From: Oxalobacteraceae bacterium OTU3CINTB1 | GTDB lineage: Bacteria; Pseudomonadota; Gammaproteobacteria; Burkholderiales; Burkholderiaceae_D | Length of the DNA stretch: 64,000 nt | Assembly (NCBI GenBank): GCA_024123955.1 | Contig: CP099652.1 | Coordinates: 6,138,001-6,202,000, forward strand | Direction of reading: 5' to 3' | Shown: piece after piece, positions 27,217 through 36,268 of the stretch | How the letters are laid out: each line of letters begins with the position of its first letter | Numbering within the stretch: position 1 is the stretch's first letter | The notes under the pieces: model-generated | Told to the model about the DNA's origin: nothing | Database searches by the model: none | What the model saw: only the letters and a program-made list of their open reading frames with translations | Made by a program: the position numbers and the translations under genes

Positions 27217-28104
27217 TCATGATGCGAACGGCGTTTCCGCCAGCCCTTTGACGCCGGGCCGCAGCAGCAGCACCGCCCCGCCCCACTCCGCGTCCTCCGG
27301 CTTGCCGGACGGGATGGACGTGACGATCATCGTGTCCAGATCCTTGCCGCCGAAGGAGCACATCGACGGCTTCTTCATCGGCACCTCGAGGCGGCGATCG
27401 AGCTTGCCGTCCGGGGTGAAACGCAGCAGGCAGCCGCCGTCGTTGCCGGCGACCCAGTAGCAGCCGTCGGCGTCGACCGCAGCGCCGTCCGGGCGACCGA
27501 CTTCCTTCGTCAAATCGGCAAACACGCGCTGGTTCGACGGCACGCCGTCGGCGATATCGTAGTCGAATGCCCACACCATGCGCCGCAGCGGATGCGAATC
27601 CGACAGGTACATCGTGCGTCCGTCCGCCGAAAACGCGGTGCCGTTCTGCGTCAGCAGCTCCACCACCAGCGGCGCCGAAATACCATGCACCGCATCGTAG
27701 CGGAACAGCTTTCCGACCGGACGATTGGCCGACATGTCCATGAACATGGTGCCGGCCACGAAGCGCCCCTGACGGTCGCAGCGACCGTCGTTGAAGCGCT
27801 TGCCCTCGCCGAGTGCCCCCGACTCCACCGACGGTGTCGCCACCTTGGTTGCGACGGCGGCGGGTCCTTCGCCCAGATCGAGCTTGAACACGCCCGTCTC
27901 CATGCCGGCGATCAGGCCACCACCGGCCCTGGTCGCGACACAGCCGGCCATTTCATCCAGGGTCCAGAAACGCGTGGCGCCGGACGCGAGGTCCAGGCGC
28001 CAGACACGCTTGGCGGGGATATCGGTCCAGTAAAAGGCCGATTCCGCCGCATTCCACGTTGGGCTTTCGCCCACCGCGCATTGGATGTCGCTTACGCGTT
28101 CCAT
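27217..28104 (-). CDS. SMP-30/gluconolactonase-family lactonase
   Basis: Predicted six-bladed beta-propeller metallo-lactonase of 295 residues. Conserved metal-site blocks are [18 protein letters not shown] (Glu), [18 protein letters not shown] (Asn), [11 protein letters not shown] and YLSDSHP, and [17 protein letters not shown] (Asp). It overlaps the 3' end of the semialdehyde dehydrogenase gene by 13 nt, so it belongs to that operon. In this context it most likely opens the aldarolactone made by uronate dehydrogenase to give galactarate. Related enzymes act on other sugar lactones, so the substrate is inferred from position. Confidence 0.88.
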   Translation of the reverse strand: MERVSDIQCAVGESPTWNAAESAFYWTDIPAKRVWRLDLASGATRFWTLDEMAGCVATRAGGGLIAGMETGVFKLDLGEGPAAVATKVATPSVESGALGEGKRFNDGRCDRQGRFVAGTMFMDMSANRPVGKLFRYDAVHGISAPLVVELLTQNGTAFSADGRTMYLSDSHPLRRMVWAFDYDIADGVPSNQRVFADLTKEVGRPDGAAVDADGCYWVAGNDGGCLLRFTPDGKLDRRLEVPMKKPSMCSFGGKDLDTMIVTSIPSGKPEDAEWGGAVLLLRPGVKGLAETPFAS

Positions 28105-29666
28105 ACCAGGTCACCGTTGACGATGCGCGGCAGCTTTTGCGGATTTTCGTCAGCCAGCGACTCAGGCAACAGGTAGGAAGGCACGTCCTGGTAGCAAACA
28201 GGGCGCAGGAAGCGGTCGATGGCGCCGGCGCCAACCGACGTCGAACGGCTGTCCGAGGTCGATGGGAACGGGCCGCCGTGCACCATGGCGTGCGAAACTT
28301 CCACGCCGGTGCCAAAGCCGTTGAACAGGATGCGGCCCACTTTGCGTTCCAGCACCGGCATCAGGCGCGCGGCCAGTTGACGGTCGTCGGCGGTGGCGTG
28401 GACGGCGGCGGTCAGTTGACCTTCGACGTGTTCGGCCACGGCCAGCAGTTCGGCTTCGTCGTTGGCGACCACCAGCAGCGAGGTTGGTCCGAAGATTTCG
28501 CCTTCCAGCGCTGGATTGCCCAGGAAGGTTTTAGCATCGACCTGGTACAGGAAGGCTTGCGCGGCGCATGGCGCTTCGGTGGTCAGGCCGGCGGCTTCTT
28601 GCGAAACACCTTCGATGCTTGCCAGGCCCTTGACGCCGTTGACGTAGGCTTTGTGGATGCCCGGGGTCAGCATGGTGGCGGCAGGCTTGGCGCCCAGCGA
28701 GCCGGCGGCGGCGGCGACGAAGGCTTGCAGCTTGTCGCTTTTCAGGCCGATCAGCAGGCCAGGGTTGGTGCAGAACTGGCCCGCGCCCATCGTCAGCGAG
28801 TCGGCGAAAGCTTGCGGCAGTTTGACGTTGTCCAGCGCGCCCGGCAGCAGGAACACAGGATTGATCGAGCTCATTTCAGCGTACACAGGGATCGGTTCCT
28901 TGCGTTCGGCGGCGGTTTTCATCAGGGCGATACCGCCGGCGCGCGAGCCGGTGAAGCCTACCGCCTTGATGGCCGGGTGGCTCACCAAAGCCTGGCCGAT
29001 GGTCTGGCCGGAGCCGATCAGCATCGAGAACACGCCTTCCGGCATGCCGCATTCTTCAGCGGCCTTGGCGACGGCTTTGCCGACCAGTTCCGAGGTGCCC
29101 AGGTGGGCCGAGTGGGCCTTGACGACGACCGGGCAACCGGCAGCCAGTGCCGAGGCGGTGTCGCCGCCGGCCACCGAGAACGCCAGCGGGAAGTTCGAGG
29201 CGCCGAACACGGCGACCGGGCCCAGGCCGATTTTGCGCAGGCGCAGGTCGCTGCGCGGCGGGGTGCGTTCCGGCAGCGCGCTGTCGAGCGTGGCCGACTG
29301 GAAGCGGCCGTCGCGCACGACTTTGGCGAACAAACGCAGTTGATTGCAGGTGCGACCGCGCTCGCCTTCCAGACGGGCTTGCGGCAGGCCGGTTTCCGTC
29401 ATCGCGCGCTCGATCAGCGTCGGACCCAGATCCATGATGCGGTCGGCGATGGTTTCGAGGAACTTGGCGCGCGCTTCCAGGCCGGTGGCGCGGTAGACGT
29501 CGAACGCGGCATCGGCCAGTTCGCAGGCGCGCGCCAGGTCGGCGGCGCCGGCCAAGCCGAACGCCGGTTCGATTTCAACGTTGCGCGATGGATCGATCGC
29601 CTTCATCGTGCCTTCTTTACCCACAACGGCGCTGCGGCCAATGATCATTTCGCCAGCTACTTGCAT
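28092..29666 (-). CDS. 2-oxoglutarate semialdehyde dehydrogenase (2,5-dioxovalerate dehydrogenase)
   Basis: Oxidises 2-oxoglutarate semialdehyde to 2-oxoglutarate with NAD(P), the last step of the oxidative uronate route. The 524-residue aldehyde dehydrogenase has [11 protein letters not shown], the glycine motif GFTGSRAGG, the general base in YAEMSSINP (Glu) and the nucleophile in [10 protein letters not shown] (Cys). Length and the VIIGRSAV-type N terminus ([14 protein letters not shown]) match the KGSADH class found beside KdgD. It overlaps the lactonase downstream and follows kdgD with an 80-bp gap holding a hairpin and two regulator half-sites. Confidence 0.93.
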   Translation of the reverse strand: MQVAGEMIIGRSAVVGKEGTMKAIDPSRNVEIEPAFGLAGAADLARACELADAAFDVYRATGLEARAKFLETIADRIMDLGPTLIERAMTETGLPQARLEGERGRTCNQLRLFAKVVRDGRFQSATLDSALPERTPPRSDLRLRKIGLGPVAVFGASNFPLAFSVAGGDTASALAAGCPVVVKAHSAHLGTSELVGKAVAKAAEECGMPEGVFSMLIGSGQTIGQALVSHPAIKAVGFTGSRAGGIALMKTAAERKEPIPVYAEMSSINPVFLLPGALDNVKLPQAFADSLTMGAGQFCTNPGLLIGLKSDKLQAFVAAAAGSLGAKPAATMLTPGIHKAYVNGVKGLASIEGVSQEAAGLTTEAPCAAQAFLYQVDAKTFLGNPALEGEIFGPTSLLVVANDEAELLAVAEHVEGQLTAAVHATADDRQLAARLMPVLERKVGRILFNGFGTGVEVSHAMVHGGPFPSTSDSRSTSVGAGAIDRFLRPVCYQDVPSYLLPESLADENPQKLPRIVNGDLVWNA

Positions 29667-29687
29667 ATCGACTCCTTAGATGTGTGA

Positions 29688-29710
29688 AAAGCGCGGACCA
29701 GCCGCGCTTT
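29688..29710 (-). terminator. Hairpin between kdgD and the semialdehyde dehydrogenase gene
   Basis: AAAGCGCGG (29688-29696) pairs with CCGCGCTTT (29702-29710). Read on the minus strand the stem ends in TTTT. It follows kdgD and lies in the leader of the dehydrogenase, so it is either a terminator or a partial attenuator. Confidence 0.7.
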
Positions 29711-29712
29711 AT

Positions 29713-29732
29713 GTTGTATGACGTTGTATGAC
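29713..29732. promoter_or_regulatory. Tandem GTTGTATGAC operator repeats
   Basis: Two exact direct copies of GTTGTATGAC (29713-29722 and 29723-29732), 47 bp upstream of the semialdehyde dehydrogenase start. The same 10-mer occurs upstream of kdgD and of the GntR gene at 30886. Confidence 0.75.
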
Positions 29733-29746
29733 GCTAGCTTACCGGA

Positions 29747-30658
29747 TTATTGCGCGCCTTGCTTGCGAATCAGCTTGTCGAGCATGTCGCATTCTTCGGC
29801 GGTCAGGTCGGTCAGCGGTGCGCGCACCGGACCGCCGTCGTGGCCGACCAGGCGGGCGCCGGCCTTGACGATGCTGACGGCGTAGCCGGCCTTGCGGTTG
29901 CGGATCTCCAGGTACGGCAGGAAGAACTCGTCCAGCATGCGGTTTTGTTCGGCGTGGTTGTCCGAGGCGACCGCGTGGTAGAAGTCCATCGCCAGCTTCG
30001 GCATGAAGTTGAACACCGCCGACGAGTATACCGGAGTGCCGAGCGCCTTGTAGGCCGCCGCGTACACTTCGGCCGTTGGCAGGCCGCCCAGGTAGCTGAA
30101 ACGGTCGCCCATCTTGCGCCAGATCGAGACCATCAGTTCGATGTCGCCGACGCCGTCCTTGAAGCCGATCAGGTTAGGGCAACGGTCGGCCAGCTTGGCC
30201 AGCGAATCGGCGGTCAGACGGCAGTTGGCGCGGTTGTACACCACAACGCCCAGCTTGGTGGCCTTGCAGACTTCGGCGACGTGCTCGATCAGGCCGTCCT
30301 GAGACGCTTCGGTCAGGTAGTGCGGCAGCAGCAGCAGGCCGGCGGCGCCAACGCGCTCGGCTTCCTTGGCGTAGGCGGCGGCGACGCGGGTCGGACCGCC
30401 GACACCGGCCAGGATCGGCACTTGGCCGGCGCAGGTATCGACGGCGGTCTTGATGATGTCGGTGTATTCGTTCGGGGTCAGCGAGAAGAACTCGCCGGTG
30501 CCGCCGGCGGCGAACAGCGCGGTCGCGCCGTACGGTGCCAGCCATTCCAGGCGCTCGATATAGGTCGACTTACGGAAGTTGCCTTCGGCATCGAAGTCGG
30601 TGATCGGGAACGACAGCAGGCCAGAGGAAAGGATTTTTTTCAGGTCATTCGGTTGCAT
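29747..30658 (-). CDS. kdgD: 5-dehydro-4-deoxyglucarate dehydratase
   Basis: Dehydrates and decarboxylates 5-dehydro-4-deoxy-D-glucarate to 2-oxoglutarate semialdehyde. The 303-residue class I aldolase-type (DHDPS-family) barrel has [17 protein letters not shown] near residue 46, the proton-relay Tyr141 in VVVYNRANC and the Schiff-base Lys167 in [17 protein letters not shown] precedes the ATG. The product of garD is its substrate and the next gene consumes its product. A GTTGTATGAC-N-GTACAAC palindrome lies 63-82 bp upstream. Confidence 0.95.
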   Translation of the reverse strand: MQPNDLKKILSSGLLSFPITDFDAEGNFRKSTYIERLEWLAPYGATALFAAGGTGEFFSLTPNEYTDIIKTAVDTCAGQVPILAGVGGPTRVAAAYAKEAERVGAAGLLLLPHYLTEASQDGLIEHVAEVCKATKLGVVVYNRANCRLTADSLAKLADRCPNLIGFKDGVGDIELMVSIWRKMGDRFSYLGGLPTAEVYAAAYKALGTPVYSSAVFNFMPKLAMDFYHAVASDNHAEQNRMLDEFFLPYLEIRNRKAGYAVSIVKAGARLVGHDGGPVRAPLTDLTAEECDMLDKLIRKQGAQ

Positions 30659-30720
30659 AAGGTCTCCAATAATCGACGTCTATTGTGTGAAGGGGAAGTT
30701 CGACGGGCTTCCCGTCGCGT

Positions 30721-30740
30721 GTTGTATGACATCGTACAAC
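30721..30740. promoter_or_regulatory. Palindromic operator upstream of kdgD
   Basis: GTTGTATGACATCGTACAAC, an inverted repeat with two mismatched pairs, 63 bp upstream of the kdgD start. Its left half is the same GTTGTATGAC seen at 29713, 29723 and 31663, and the core TTGTATGACAT fits the FadR-type pattern TNGTNNNACNW. Confidence 0.8.
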
Positions 30741-30885
30741 CATATTCGGAAGGGAGCAAGCGATTTAGCGAAAACTCGCCGATCGCCGGCACTAGCGTTG
30801 CTCCCGTGGCGCCGGAGCCGGCCGTAACACCGGCCGCAACAGCGGCCGGAGCCGGGCAAAGGCCACGCCCCCCCCCCTTCGCCCC

Positions 30886-31650
30886 TCAGCCGTTCTTGGC
30901 GGCGATATCCTCTTGCGCGCGGCGCAGGCGCTCGCGGCTGTTGCTCAGGTGGGTGCGCATGGCGGCGCGGGCCGCCTCGGCATCCTTGCGCAGGATGGCG
31001 TTGTAAATATCGTCATGCTCGCGGTTGACGCGCTCCTGGTACACCACCGGATCGTCGTGCGCCAGCGACGCCGAATCGACGCGCGTGCGCGGGATGATGG
31101 TGTTGCCCAGGTCGCTCAGGATATCGACGAAATACCGGTTGCCGGTGGCCTGGGCGATCAGCTGATGGAATTTGACGTCCGACTCGACCGAGCCGGGACG
31201 GGTTTGCGACTCCTGGATGCGCCTGAGCACCACGCCCATTTCCTGCATCTGCTCTTCGCTGCGGCGGCTGGCCGCCAGCCACGCGGCCTCGGTTTCCAGG
31301 CTGATGCGCAGTTCCAGGATGGCCAGCACGTCGCCCAGGGTGCGGATGGTGTCGGACGAGATGCGCAGGTTGGCCGGTTGCGGTTCCAGCACAAAGGTGC
31401 CGATGCCGTGGCGGGTTTGCACCAGTCCGGCCGCCTGCAGGTGGGAGATGGCCTCCCGCACCACCGTGCGGCTGACGCCGTGCATTTCCATGATCACCGA
31501 TTCGGTCGGCAGTTTCTCGCCCGGTTTCAGGGTGCCGGCCTGGATGCTGTGGGTGAAGCTCTCCACCACGCCTTGGGCGAGGTTGCGGTGCTTCTTCTTG
31601 GGCAAGGGCGCCGGCGCGGCGGGCGATGGGACTGCTGCGGTTTGACTCAT
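30886..31650 (-). CDS. GntR family regulator, FadR subfamily (FCD domain)
   Basis: A 254-residue regulator, the second in the uronate block. After an Ala/Pro-rich N-terminal tail, the winged helix has GEKLPTESVIMEMHGVSRTVVREAISHL in part (recognition GVSRTVVREAI). The FCD domain has the ligand-binding SDVKFHQLIAQATGN and later EHDDIYNAI. It is transcribed toward kdgD. A GTTGTATGAC site at 31663 is just upstream of its own start, and others precede kdgD and the dehydrogenase, so it probably controls the downstream half of the pathway. About 8 nt past the stop there is a run of ten C. Confidence 0.92.
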   Translation of the reverse strand: MSQTAAVPSPAAPAPLPKKKHRNLAQGVVESFTHSIQAGTLKPGEKLPTESVIMEMHGVSRTVVREAISHLQAAGLVQTRHGIGTFVLEPQPANLRISSDTIRTLGDVLAILELRISLETEAAWLAASRRSEEQMQEMGVVLRRIQESQTRPGSVESDVKFHQLIAQATGNRYFVDILSDLGNTIIPRTRVDSASLAHDDPVVYQERVNREHDDIYNAILRKDAEAARAAMRTHLSNSRERLRRAQEDIAAKNG

Positions 31651-31662
31651 GGCTGATGGCTT

Positions 31663-31672
31663 GTTGTATGAC
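31663..31672. promoter_or_regulatory. GTTGTATGAC operator half-site upstream of gntR
   Basis: GTTGTATGAC followed by GACT, 13 bp upstream of the start of the regulator at 30886-31650. TTGTATGACGA matches TNGTNNNACNA. Suggests autoregulation. Confidence 0.65.
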
Positions 31673-31784
31673 GACTATTCGGCATTATCGCCTATGAGGG
31701 TCGTGCGATGTGCATATTGCCAGAGTTTCGACAAAAATGATGGCCTGTACATCGTTTTCGCCACAGGGTGTGGGCGGCCCTCCC

Positions 31785-32603
31785 CTACACCAGCAGCGCC
31801 GCGCTCATGGAGGAGGCCTCTTCCGCCGATTCGGACAGCATCTGCTCCAGCGCCGCGTTATCGTCGATGAAGCCGGCCAGGCCGGCGTGCTCCTGCATGG
31901 GCGAGAATGGCGACGCCACCGGCGCCAGCCCCTTGGCGATCAGCAAGGTATCGCGCAGGCCCAGCGGCGGCGGCGTCAAGGTTGCCCCGCGCAGCGAGAC
32001 GATGGCCAGGCTCACCGGTTCGGGGATCGCCATCTTCTTCATCATCTCGCGGGTGATGATTTCGTGCGCGGCGCCCATCCAGTCGGCCGGATCGTCCAGC
32101 AGGCCGGGAATCTCATCGGCGCGCGACAGCAGGTAAAAGCCGCCGGCCTCGTGCACGATGCCGGCGAACATCGCCGTGTCGGCGTCGGTGGCGGTCAGCT
32201 TGCGGGCGATGACGTGGGACAGCGCCGCCACGTGGGCCGTGTGGCGCCACAGCTGTTCGGCCTTGGCGCGCAGGCCGGGGTCGCGGATGCGGCTGCCGAA
32301 CTGGCGCACCACCATCGCCGCCGCCATCGTGTACAGGTGGCGGTAGCCCACCCGCGCCACGGCCGAGCGCACGCTGGTGACCGGCACGCCGCCACGGTTG
32401 AACACCACCGCATTGGCCAGCGCCACGGTGCGCGCCGCCAGCAACGGCTCGGCCAGCACCTTGCGGATCACGTCTTCGGTGTCGCAATCGGGATCGGCCA
32501 GCGCAAATTGCAGCCGCAACGCGGCGTTGACGCTGGTAGGAAAGACCAACTCGCCGCGTGAGGCTTGCGTAACAATCTGCGAGATGTCTTTTAGTTTTTC
32601 CAT
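31785..32603 (-). CDS. HDOD domain protein
   Basis: A 272-residue soluble protein made almost entirely of an HDOD domain, a helical output domain related to HD phosphohydrolases but without the catalytic HD pair. Typical blocks are ISQIVTQASRGELVFPTSVNAALRL-like text, VRKVLAEPLLAARTVALANAVVFNRGG (IRKV here), VGYRHLYTMAAAMVVRQ and MFAGIVHEAGGFYLLSR. HDOD proteins take part in signalling, often with c-di-GMP or chemotaxis modules; no partner domain is present. The gene starts 15 nt after the MFS stop, and no clear ribosome site precedes it. A TATAAT box ends 6 nt before the ATG. Confidence 0.87.
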   Translation of the reverse strand: MEKLKDISQIVTQASRGELVFPTSVNAALRLQFALADPDCDTEDVIRKVLAEPLLAARTVALANAVVFNRGGVPVTSVRSAVARVGYRHLYTMAAAMVVRQFGSRIRDPGLRAKAEQLWRHTAHVAALSHVIARKLTATDADTAMFAGIVHEAGGFYLLSRADEIPGLLDDPADWMGAAHEIITREMMKKMAIPEPVSLAIVSLRGATLTPPPLGLRDTLLIAKGLAPVASPFSPMQEHAGLAGFIDDNAALEQMLSESAEEASSMSAALLV

Positions 32604-32609
32604 AGCAAG

Positions 32610-32615
32610 ATTATA
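32610..32615 (-). promoter_or_regulatory. -10 box directly upstream of the HDOD gene
   Basis: TATAAT on the minus strand, ending 6 nt before the ATG, which would place the transcript start at or next to the start codon (leaderless mRNA). No convincing -35 box is visible at 16-18 bp, so the call is weak. Confidence 0.4.
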
Positions 32616-32618
32616 GCG

Positions 32619-34040
32619 TTAAAGGTCACGCCGCTTTGTAACAACTTGTGCGCCTGAGTCCGCTTTGAGGAACATCGCGTCCAGCATGGCCAGCAAACTG
32701 ACCAGCGCCACCAGCAAAAACGCCAGCCGGTACTCGATGGCCGGCCAGTCGGCGATGCCCAGCCGCTGTGCGCTCCAGTGGCCCAGCCGCACCCCGCCCG
32801 CCCCCATCGCGATGCCGAGGCCCACCGCCACCTGGAACGAGGTGCTGAACAAGGTATTGGCGGCGGCCATGCGCTGCTGCGGCACGTCGGCGAAGGCCAG
32901 CGTGTTCAGGGCGCTGAACTGCATCGAGCGCGTCAGCCCGCCGACGAACAGCACGGCGGCGATCAGCCACACCGGCGTGGCAGGCGACAGCAGCGCGCAC
33001 GCCGCCAGCGAGGCGACATTGGCCAAGCCGTTCACCAGCAGCACAGGCTTGAAGCCGAAGCGCCGCAGGATGGGCGTGGTGGCCGGCTTCATCATCAGGT
33101 TGCCGGCGAAGACGGCCACCACCAGCAGCCCGGACTGGAAGGCGTCCAGTCCGAAGCCGAGCTGGAACATCAGCGGCAGCAGGAACGGCACGGCGCCGAT
33201 CGCCATGCGGAACAGCGAGCCTCCGACCAGGGTAATGGCGAAGGTCGGAATGGCGAACGCACCCAGGTCGATCAGCGGATGGGCGGCGCGGCGCAGGTGC
33301 CAGACCATCGCCGCCAGCATGACGGCGCCGGCGGTCATGCAGGAGAGCGCCTCGAACCAGTCCGGGTTGGCGCCGCCGACCGACTCGGCGCCCCATGTCA
33401 GCAACAGCACGCCGCCCGCGCTCAGCACGAAGCCGGGCCAATCGAAGGGGCGCCGGGTCTCCGCGCGCTGCTCGGGAATCAGCCACAAGGCCAGCGCCAG
33501 CGCGATCACGCCGAGCGGGAGATTGAGATAGAAGATCCAGCGCCACGACAGGTAGCTGGCGATGAAGCCCCCCACCGGCGGCCCCAGCACCGGCGCCACC
33601 AGCGCCGGCCAGGTCAGGGTGGCAATCACGCCGATCAGCTTTTCCTTGGGGGTGTTCTTGAGCACCAGCAGGCGTCCGACCGGCACCATCATCGCCCCGC
33701 CCACGCCTTGCAGCACGCGCAGACAGACAAATTCGGTCACGCTGTCGGCCATGCCGCACAGCACCGAAGCCAAGGTGAAGATCGTCAGCGCCGCCGCGAA
33801 GACGCGGCGCGCGCCCAGCCGCTCGGCCACCCAGCCGCTGATCGGGATGAACACGCCCAAGGTCAGCAGGTAGGCGCTGACCCCGATGTTCAGCGCCAGC
33901 GGCGCCACGCCGAACGATTTGGCGATGTCCGGCAGCGCGGTGGTGATGATGGTGCCGTCCAGGTTCTCCATGAAGAAGGCGCCGGCCACCAGCAGCGCGA
34001 TCCATTTGCCGGCCGCCGGCTGTGCGGCGTGCCCGCTCAC
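32619..34040 (-). CDS. MFS transporter, DHA2 family (EmrB/QacA-like)
   Basis: A 473-residue inner-membrane exporter with about 14 predicted helices. FFMENLDGTIITTALPDIAKSFG is the DHA2 motif D1-like start; ISGWVAERLGARRVFAAAL is the MFS loop 2-3 motif, and VLGPPVGGFIASYLSWRWIFYLNLPLG is motif C plus the WRWIFYINLP signature, quoted only to locate it. These are the marks of proton-driven drug efflux pumps. The frame opens at 34151; I use a GTG at 34040 preceded by AAGG, which matches usual family length. Other starts are possible. It is divergent from the porin gene. It is unlikely to be a uronate importer. Confidence 0.88.
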   Translation of the reverse strand: MSGHAAQPAAGKWIALLVAGAFFMENLDGTIITTALPDIAKSFGVAPLALNIGVSAYLLTLGVFIPISGWVAERLGARRVFAAALTIFTLASVLCGMADSVTEFVCLRVLQGVGGAMMVPVGRLLVLKNTPKEKLIGVIATLTWPALVAPVLGPPVGGFIASYLSWRWIFYLNLPLGVIALALALWLIPEQRAETRRPFDWPGFVLSAGGVLLLTWGAESVGGANPDWFEALSCMTAGAVMLAAMVWHLRRAAHPLIDLGAFAIPTFAITLVGGSLFRMAIGAVPFLLPLMFQLGFGLDAFQSGLLVVAVFAGNLMMKPATTPILRRFGFKPVLLVNGLANVASLAACALLSPATPVWLIAAVLFVGGLTRSMQFSALNTLAFADVPQQRMAAANTLFSTSFQVAVGLGIAMGAGGVRLGHWSAQRLGIADWPAIEYRLAFLLVALVSLLAMLDAMFLKADSGAQVVTKRRDL

Positions 34041-34186
34041 GCGCAGGCCTTGGAGAATCGGCGGGAAGTAAGCATGGAATAAACGGGCGTTGTTTGCGGT
34101 ACACAAATTATACGCACCGCGCCTTCTTTTAATGACAACTGTGCGTAACACACGGCATGTTGCTCTACACTTAAAACGTCAACACG

Positions 34187-34204
34187 ACCGAGCATATGGT
34201 CGGT
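34187..34204. promoter_or_regulatory. Palindrome upstream of the porin gene
   Basis: ACCGAGCATATGGTCGGT, an 18-bp inverted repeat with one mismatched pair, 37 bp before the porin start and between the divergent MFS and porin genes. It could be an operator or a leader hairpin. Confidence 0.4.
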
Positions 34205-34240
34205 TTTGATAGCCACTATAAAAAATCTGGAGACAAGAAT

Positions 34241-35563
34241 ATGAAACGAACCGCCGCATCCGCAGCATGCCTGTCCGCGCTCGCCTTCCTTGCCATGGGG
34301 CACGCTCTCGCGCAATCGTCCGTCACCCTCTACGGTACCCTTGATGTCGGCGTCGACCGCATCGAAAAAGGCGAAGGCAACGTCCAGGGCACCTTGTTCG
34401 GACTGCGCGGCACGACGCCGATTCCGAACGCGATCGCCTCGCCGGCCAGCACCTCGGTGCGGGTCAGCCCGTCGCACACGCGGCAGAGTAACTTTGGCAT
34501 GCGCGGCGTCGAGGACCTGGGCGGCGGCTATCGCGGCCTGTTCGTGCTCGAAGGCGGCCTCACGCTCGACAACGGCGGCGTCGCCAACGACGGCCGCATC
34601 TTCGGCCGCCAGGCCTACGTCGGCCTGACCACGCCGGTCGGCGAAGTCAAACTCGGCCGCCAGGCCAGCCCGATGCTGATCGCCTATTACCTGGTCACGC
34701 CGGAAGCGATCGGCAGCACCGACCTGTTCAGCGCAGGCCTGGCCGTGAACACCTTGCAAACATTCCAGGACAACCAGGTCAGCTATGCCGTCAAACAGGG
34801 GCCATGGACGGCGATCGCCTCGTTCTCGACCAACGCCGGCGTCGGCAGCGGCGTCAGCGCCGCGCGCTCCGTCGCCACCGCCAGCACGCCGGTGGCCACC
34901 GCCGCCACCGGACAAATCGTCGGCGGCCTGACCGCCGGCGCTGAAACCACCGACGACCGCGGCCGCGCCGTCGGCGCCATGCTGGCCTGGCGCGGCGAGA
35001 GCCTGACCGCGCTCGCCTCCTACCACCGCAACGATTTCGGCGGCGTGCCGCTGGGCGTGGTCTCGGGCACCAACCTGGTGCCGCTGTTTACCGTCGAGAA
35101 TTATCGCGCCTACATGGCGTCGTTCAAGTACATCTTCGCCGGCACCGGCACCACCGTCGCCTTTGTCGGCCATCAGGGCAAGTTCAACCTGGGCGGCAAC
35201 ACCGATCCGACCGTCAACACCTGGGGCGCGACGATCAAACAGGCCATCGGCCAGGTCGACGTCAGCGCGCACCTGCTCGACACGCGCTTCACCAACTACA
35301 CGCGCGGACGCGAGCGCGGCCTGATGTTCGGCCTGGACTACAACTTCTCCAAGCGCACCGCGCTCTACACCCGTGTCGGCGGCGTCAAGGACAAGCGCGG
35401 CAACATCGTCCGTGGCGCCATCACGCCACTGCCGATCGCCGGCGGTCCGGGCGCGCTGCTGCTGCCGCTGGGTTCGCAGGAAGTGCCGCTGTTCGCCGGC
35501 GCCGGCCAGAACCTCGACGCCAAGACCACCATCGTCAGCCTCGGCATCCGCCACGCGTTTTAA
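34241..35563 (+). CDS. Gram-negative porin
   Basis: Outer-membrane trimeric general porin of the betaproteobacterial type (Porin_4), 440 residues. Signal peptide ends HALAQ near residue 25; the barrel begins SSVTLYGTLDVGVDR, then SNFGMRGVEDLGGGYRGLF and GRIFGRQAYVGLTTPVGEVKLGRQ, all family marks, and ends IRHAF with a terminal Phe for BamA recognition. GGAGA supports the ATG at 34241 over the frame opening at 34196. Alone on its strand; the facing operon ends downstream. Confidence 0.93.
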   Translation: MKRTAASAACLSALAFLAMGHALAQSSVTLYGTLDVGVDRIEKGEGNVQGTLFGLRGTTPIPNAIASPASTSVRVSPSHTRQSNFGMRGVEDLGGGYRGLFVLEGGLTLDNGGVANDGRIFGRQAYVGLTTPVGEVKLGRQASPMLIAYYLVTPEAIGSTDLFSAGLAVNTLQTFQDNQVSYAVKQGPWTAIASFSTNAGVGSGVSAARSVATASTPVATAATGQIVGGLTAGAETTDDRGRAVGAMLAWRGESLTALASYHRNDFGGVPLGVVSGTNLVPLFTVENYRAYMASFKYIFAGTGTTVAFVGHQGKFNLGGNTDPTVNTWGATIKQAIGQVDVSAHLLDTRFTNYTRGRERGLMFGLDYNFSKRTALYTRVGGVKDKRGNIVRGAITPLPIAGGPGALLLPLGSQEVPLFAGAGQNLDAKTTIVSLGIRHAF

Positions 35564-35567
35564 ACGT

Positions 35568-35600
35568 AAAAAAACGGAGCACCGCCGGTACGGTGCTCCG
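35568..35600 (-). terminator. Terminator of the Ter-type operon
   Basis: CGGAGCACCG (35575-35584) and CGGTGCTCCG (35591-35600) with a 6-nt loop. On the minus strand the stem is followed by seven T, fitting the end of the operon that closes at 35650. It ends 5 nt past the porin stop on the other strand. Confidence 0.88.
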
Positions 35601-35649
35601 CTTCAACTGCGGGTACAACTCATTATCGGGACGCATGCGCCCCAATTCA

Positions 35650-36231
35650 TTACAGGTGCGCGGCGATCTGCGGCAGCAGGTCGTCGAAGGTACGGCCGTT
35701 GCCGTTTTCGCCGATCGCGTGCATCTTCCACTCACCGTTGTGACGGTACACCTTGGCCATGATCTGCGCCGAGTGCGGACCCTGCACGGACAAATTGAAA
35801 CGCGCCACTTCCTTGCCGTTGGACGCATCCAGCAGGCGGCAGTACGCGTTCTCGACCTGGGCGAAAGTCTGGCCGGTGAAGCTGTTGACGGTGAACACCA
35901 GGCTCTTGACGTTGGCCGGCACGGCGTTCAGGTCGACGTTGATCTGCTCGTCGTCGCCGTCGCCGGCGCCGGTGCGGTTGTCGCCCGTGTGGACGATGCT
36001 GCCGTCCTTGCTCTTCAACTGGCGGAACCAGATCACGTCCACCGGGCGCTGGCCTTCATCGAACATGACGACGGAGGCGTCCAGGTCGACCGCCTCGGTC
36101 TTGGCGCCGAAGCCCAGGAAACCTTTGCTCTTGATGGCATCCCAGCCCAGGCCCATGGTGACCTTACCCAGTGTGCCGCCGCCTTCTTTTTCCAGAGAGA
36201 TCTTCTGGCCTTTGCTCAAATTGACTGACAT
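35650..36231 (-). CDS. TerD family protein (TerZ-like)
   Basis: A 193-residue cytoplasmic TerD-domain protein. VNLSKGQKISLEKEG is the family start, LGWDAI follows, and the calcium-binding loop is [16 protein letters not shown] with its acidic run. TerD proteins are stress proteins linked to tellurite, metal and phage resistance. TAAGGAG lies upstream of the ATG. Last gene of a four-gene minus-strand operon (DUF475, TerD, AIM24, this gene). It shares the loop sequence with the TerD at 37001, so the two are diverged duplicates. Confidence 0.92.
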   Translation of the reverse strand: MSVNLSKGQKISLEKEGGGTLGKVTMGLGWDAIKSKGFLGFGAKTEAVDLDASVVMFDEGQRPVDVIWFRQLKSKDGSIVHTGDNRTGAGDGDDEQINVDLNAVPANVKSLVFTVNSFTGQTFAQVENAYCRLLDASNGKEVARFNLSVQGPHSAQIMAKVYRHNGEWKMHAIGENGNGRTFDDLLPQIAAHL

Positions 36232-36268
36232 TGTGTGCTCCTTAGTTGGTTTAATTGGCGATCATAGA

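Noticed and set aside
30868..30877. Run of ten C just after the stop of the second GntR gene
   Set aside because: It is outside any coding region and promoter that I can place. Phase variation is possible in principle, but a sequencing or assembly length error is as likely.
32619..34040. MFS gene considered as the missing galacturonate importer
   Set aside because: It has 14 predicted helices and the WRWIFYLNLP-type signature of DHA2 drug exporters, not the ExuT (ACS family) pattern.
32778..34082. Long plus-strand frame opposite the MFS gene, rich in His and Gln
   Set aside because: Compositional shadow of a GC-rich membrane protein gene.
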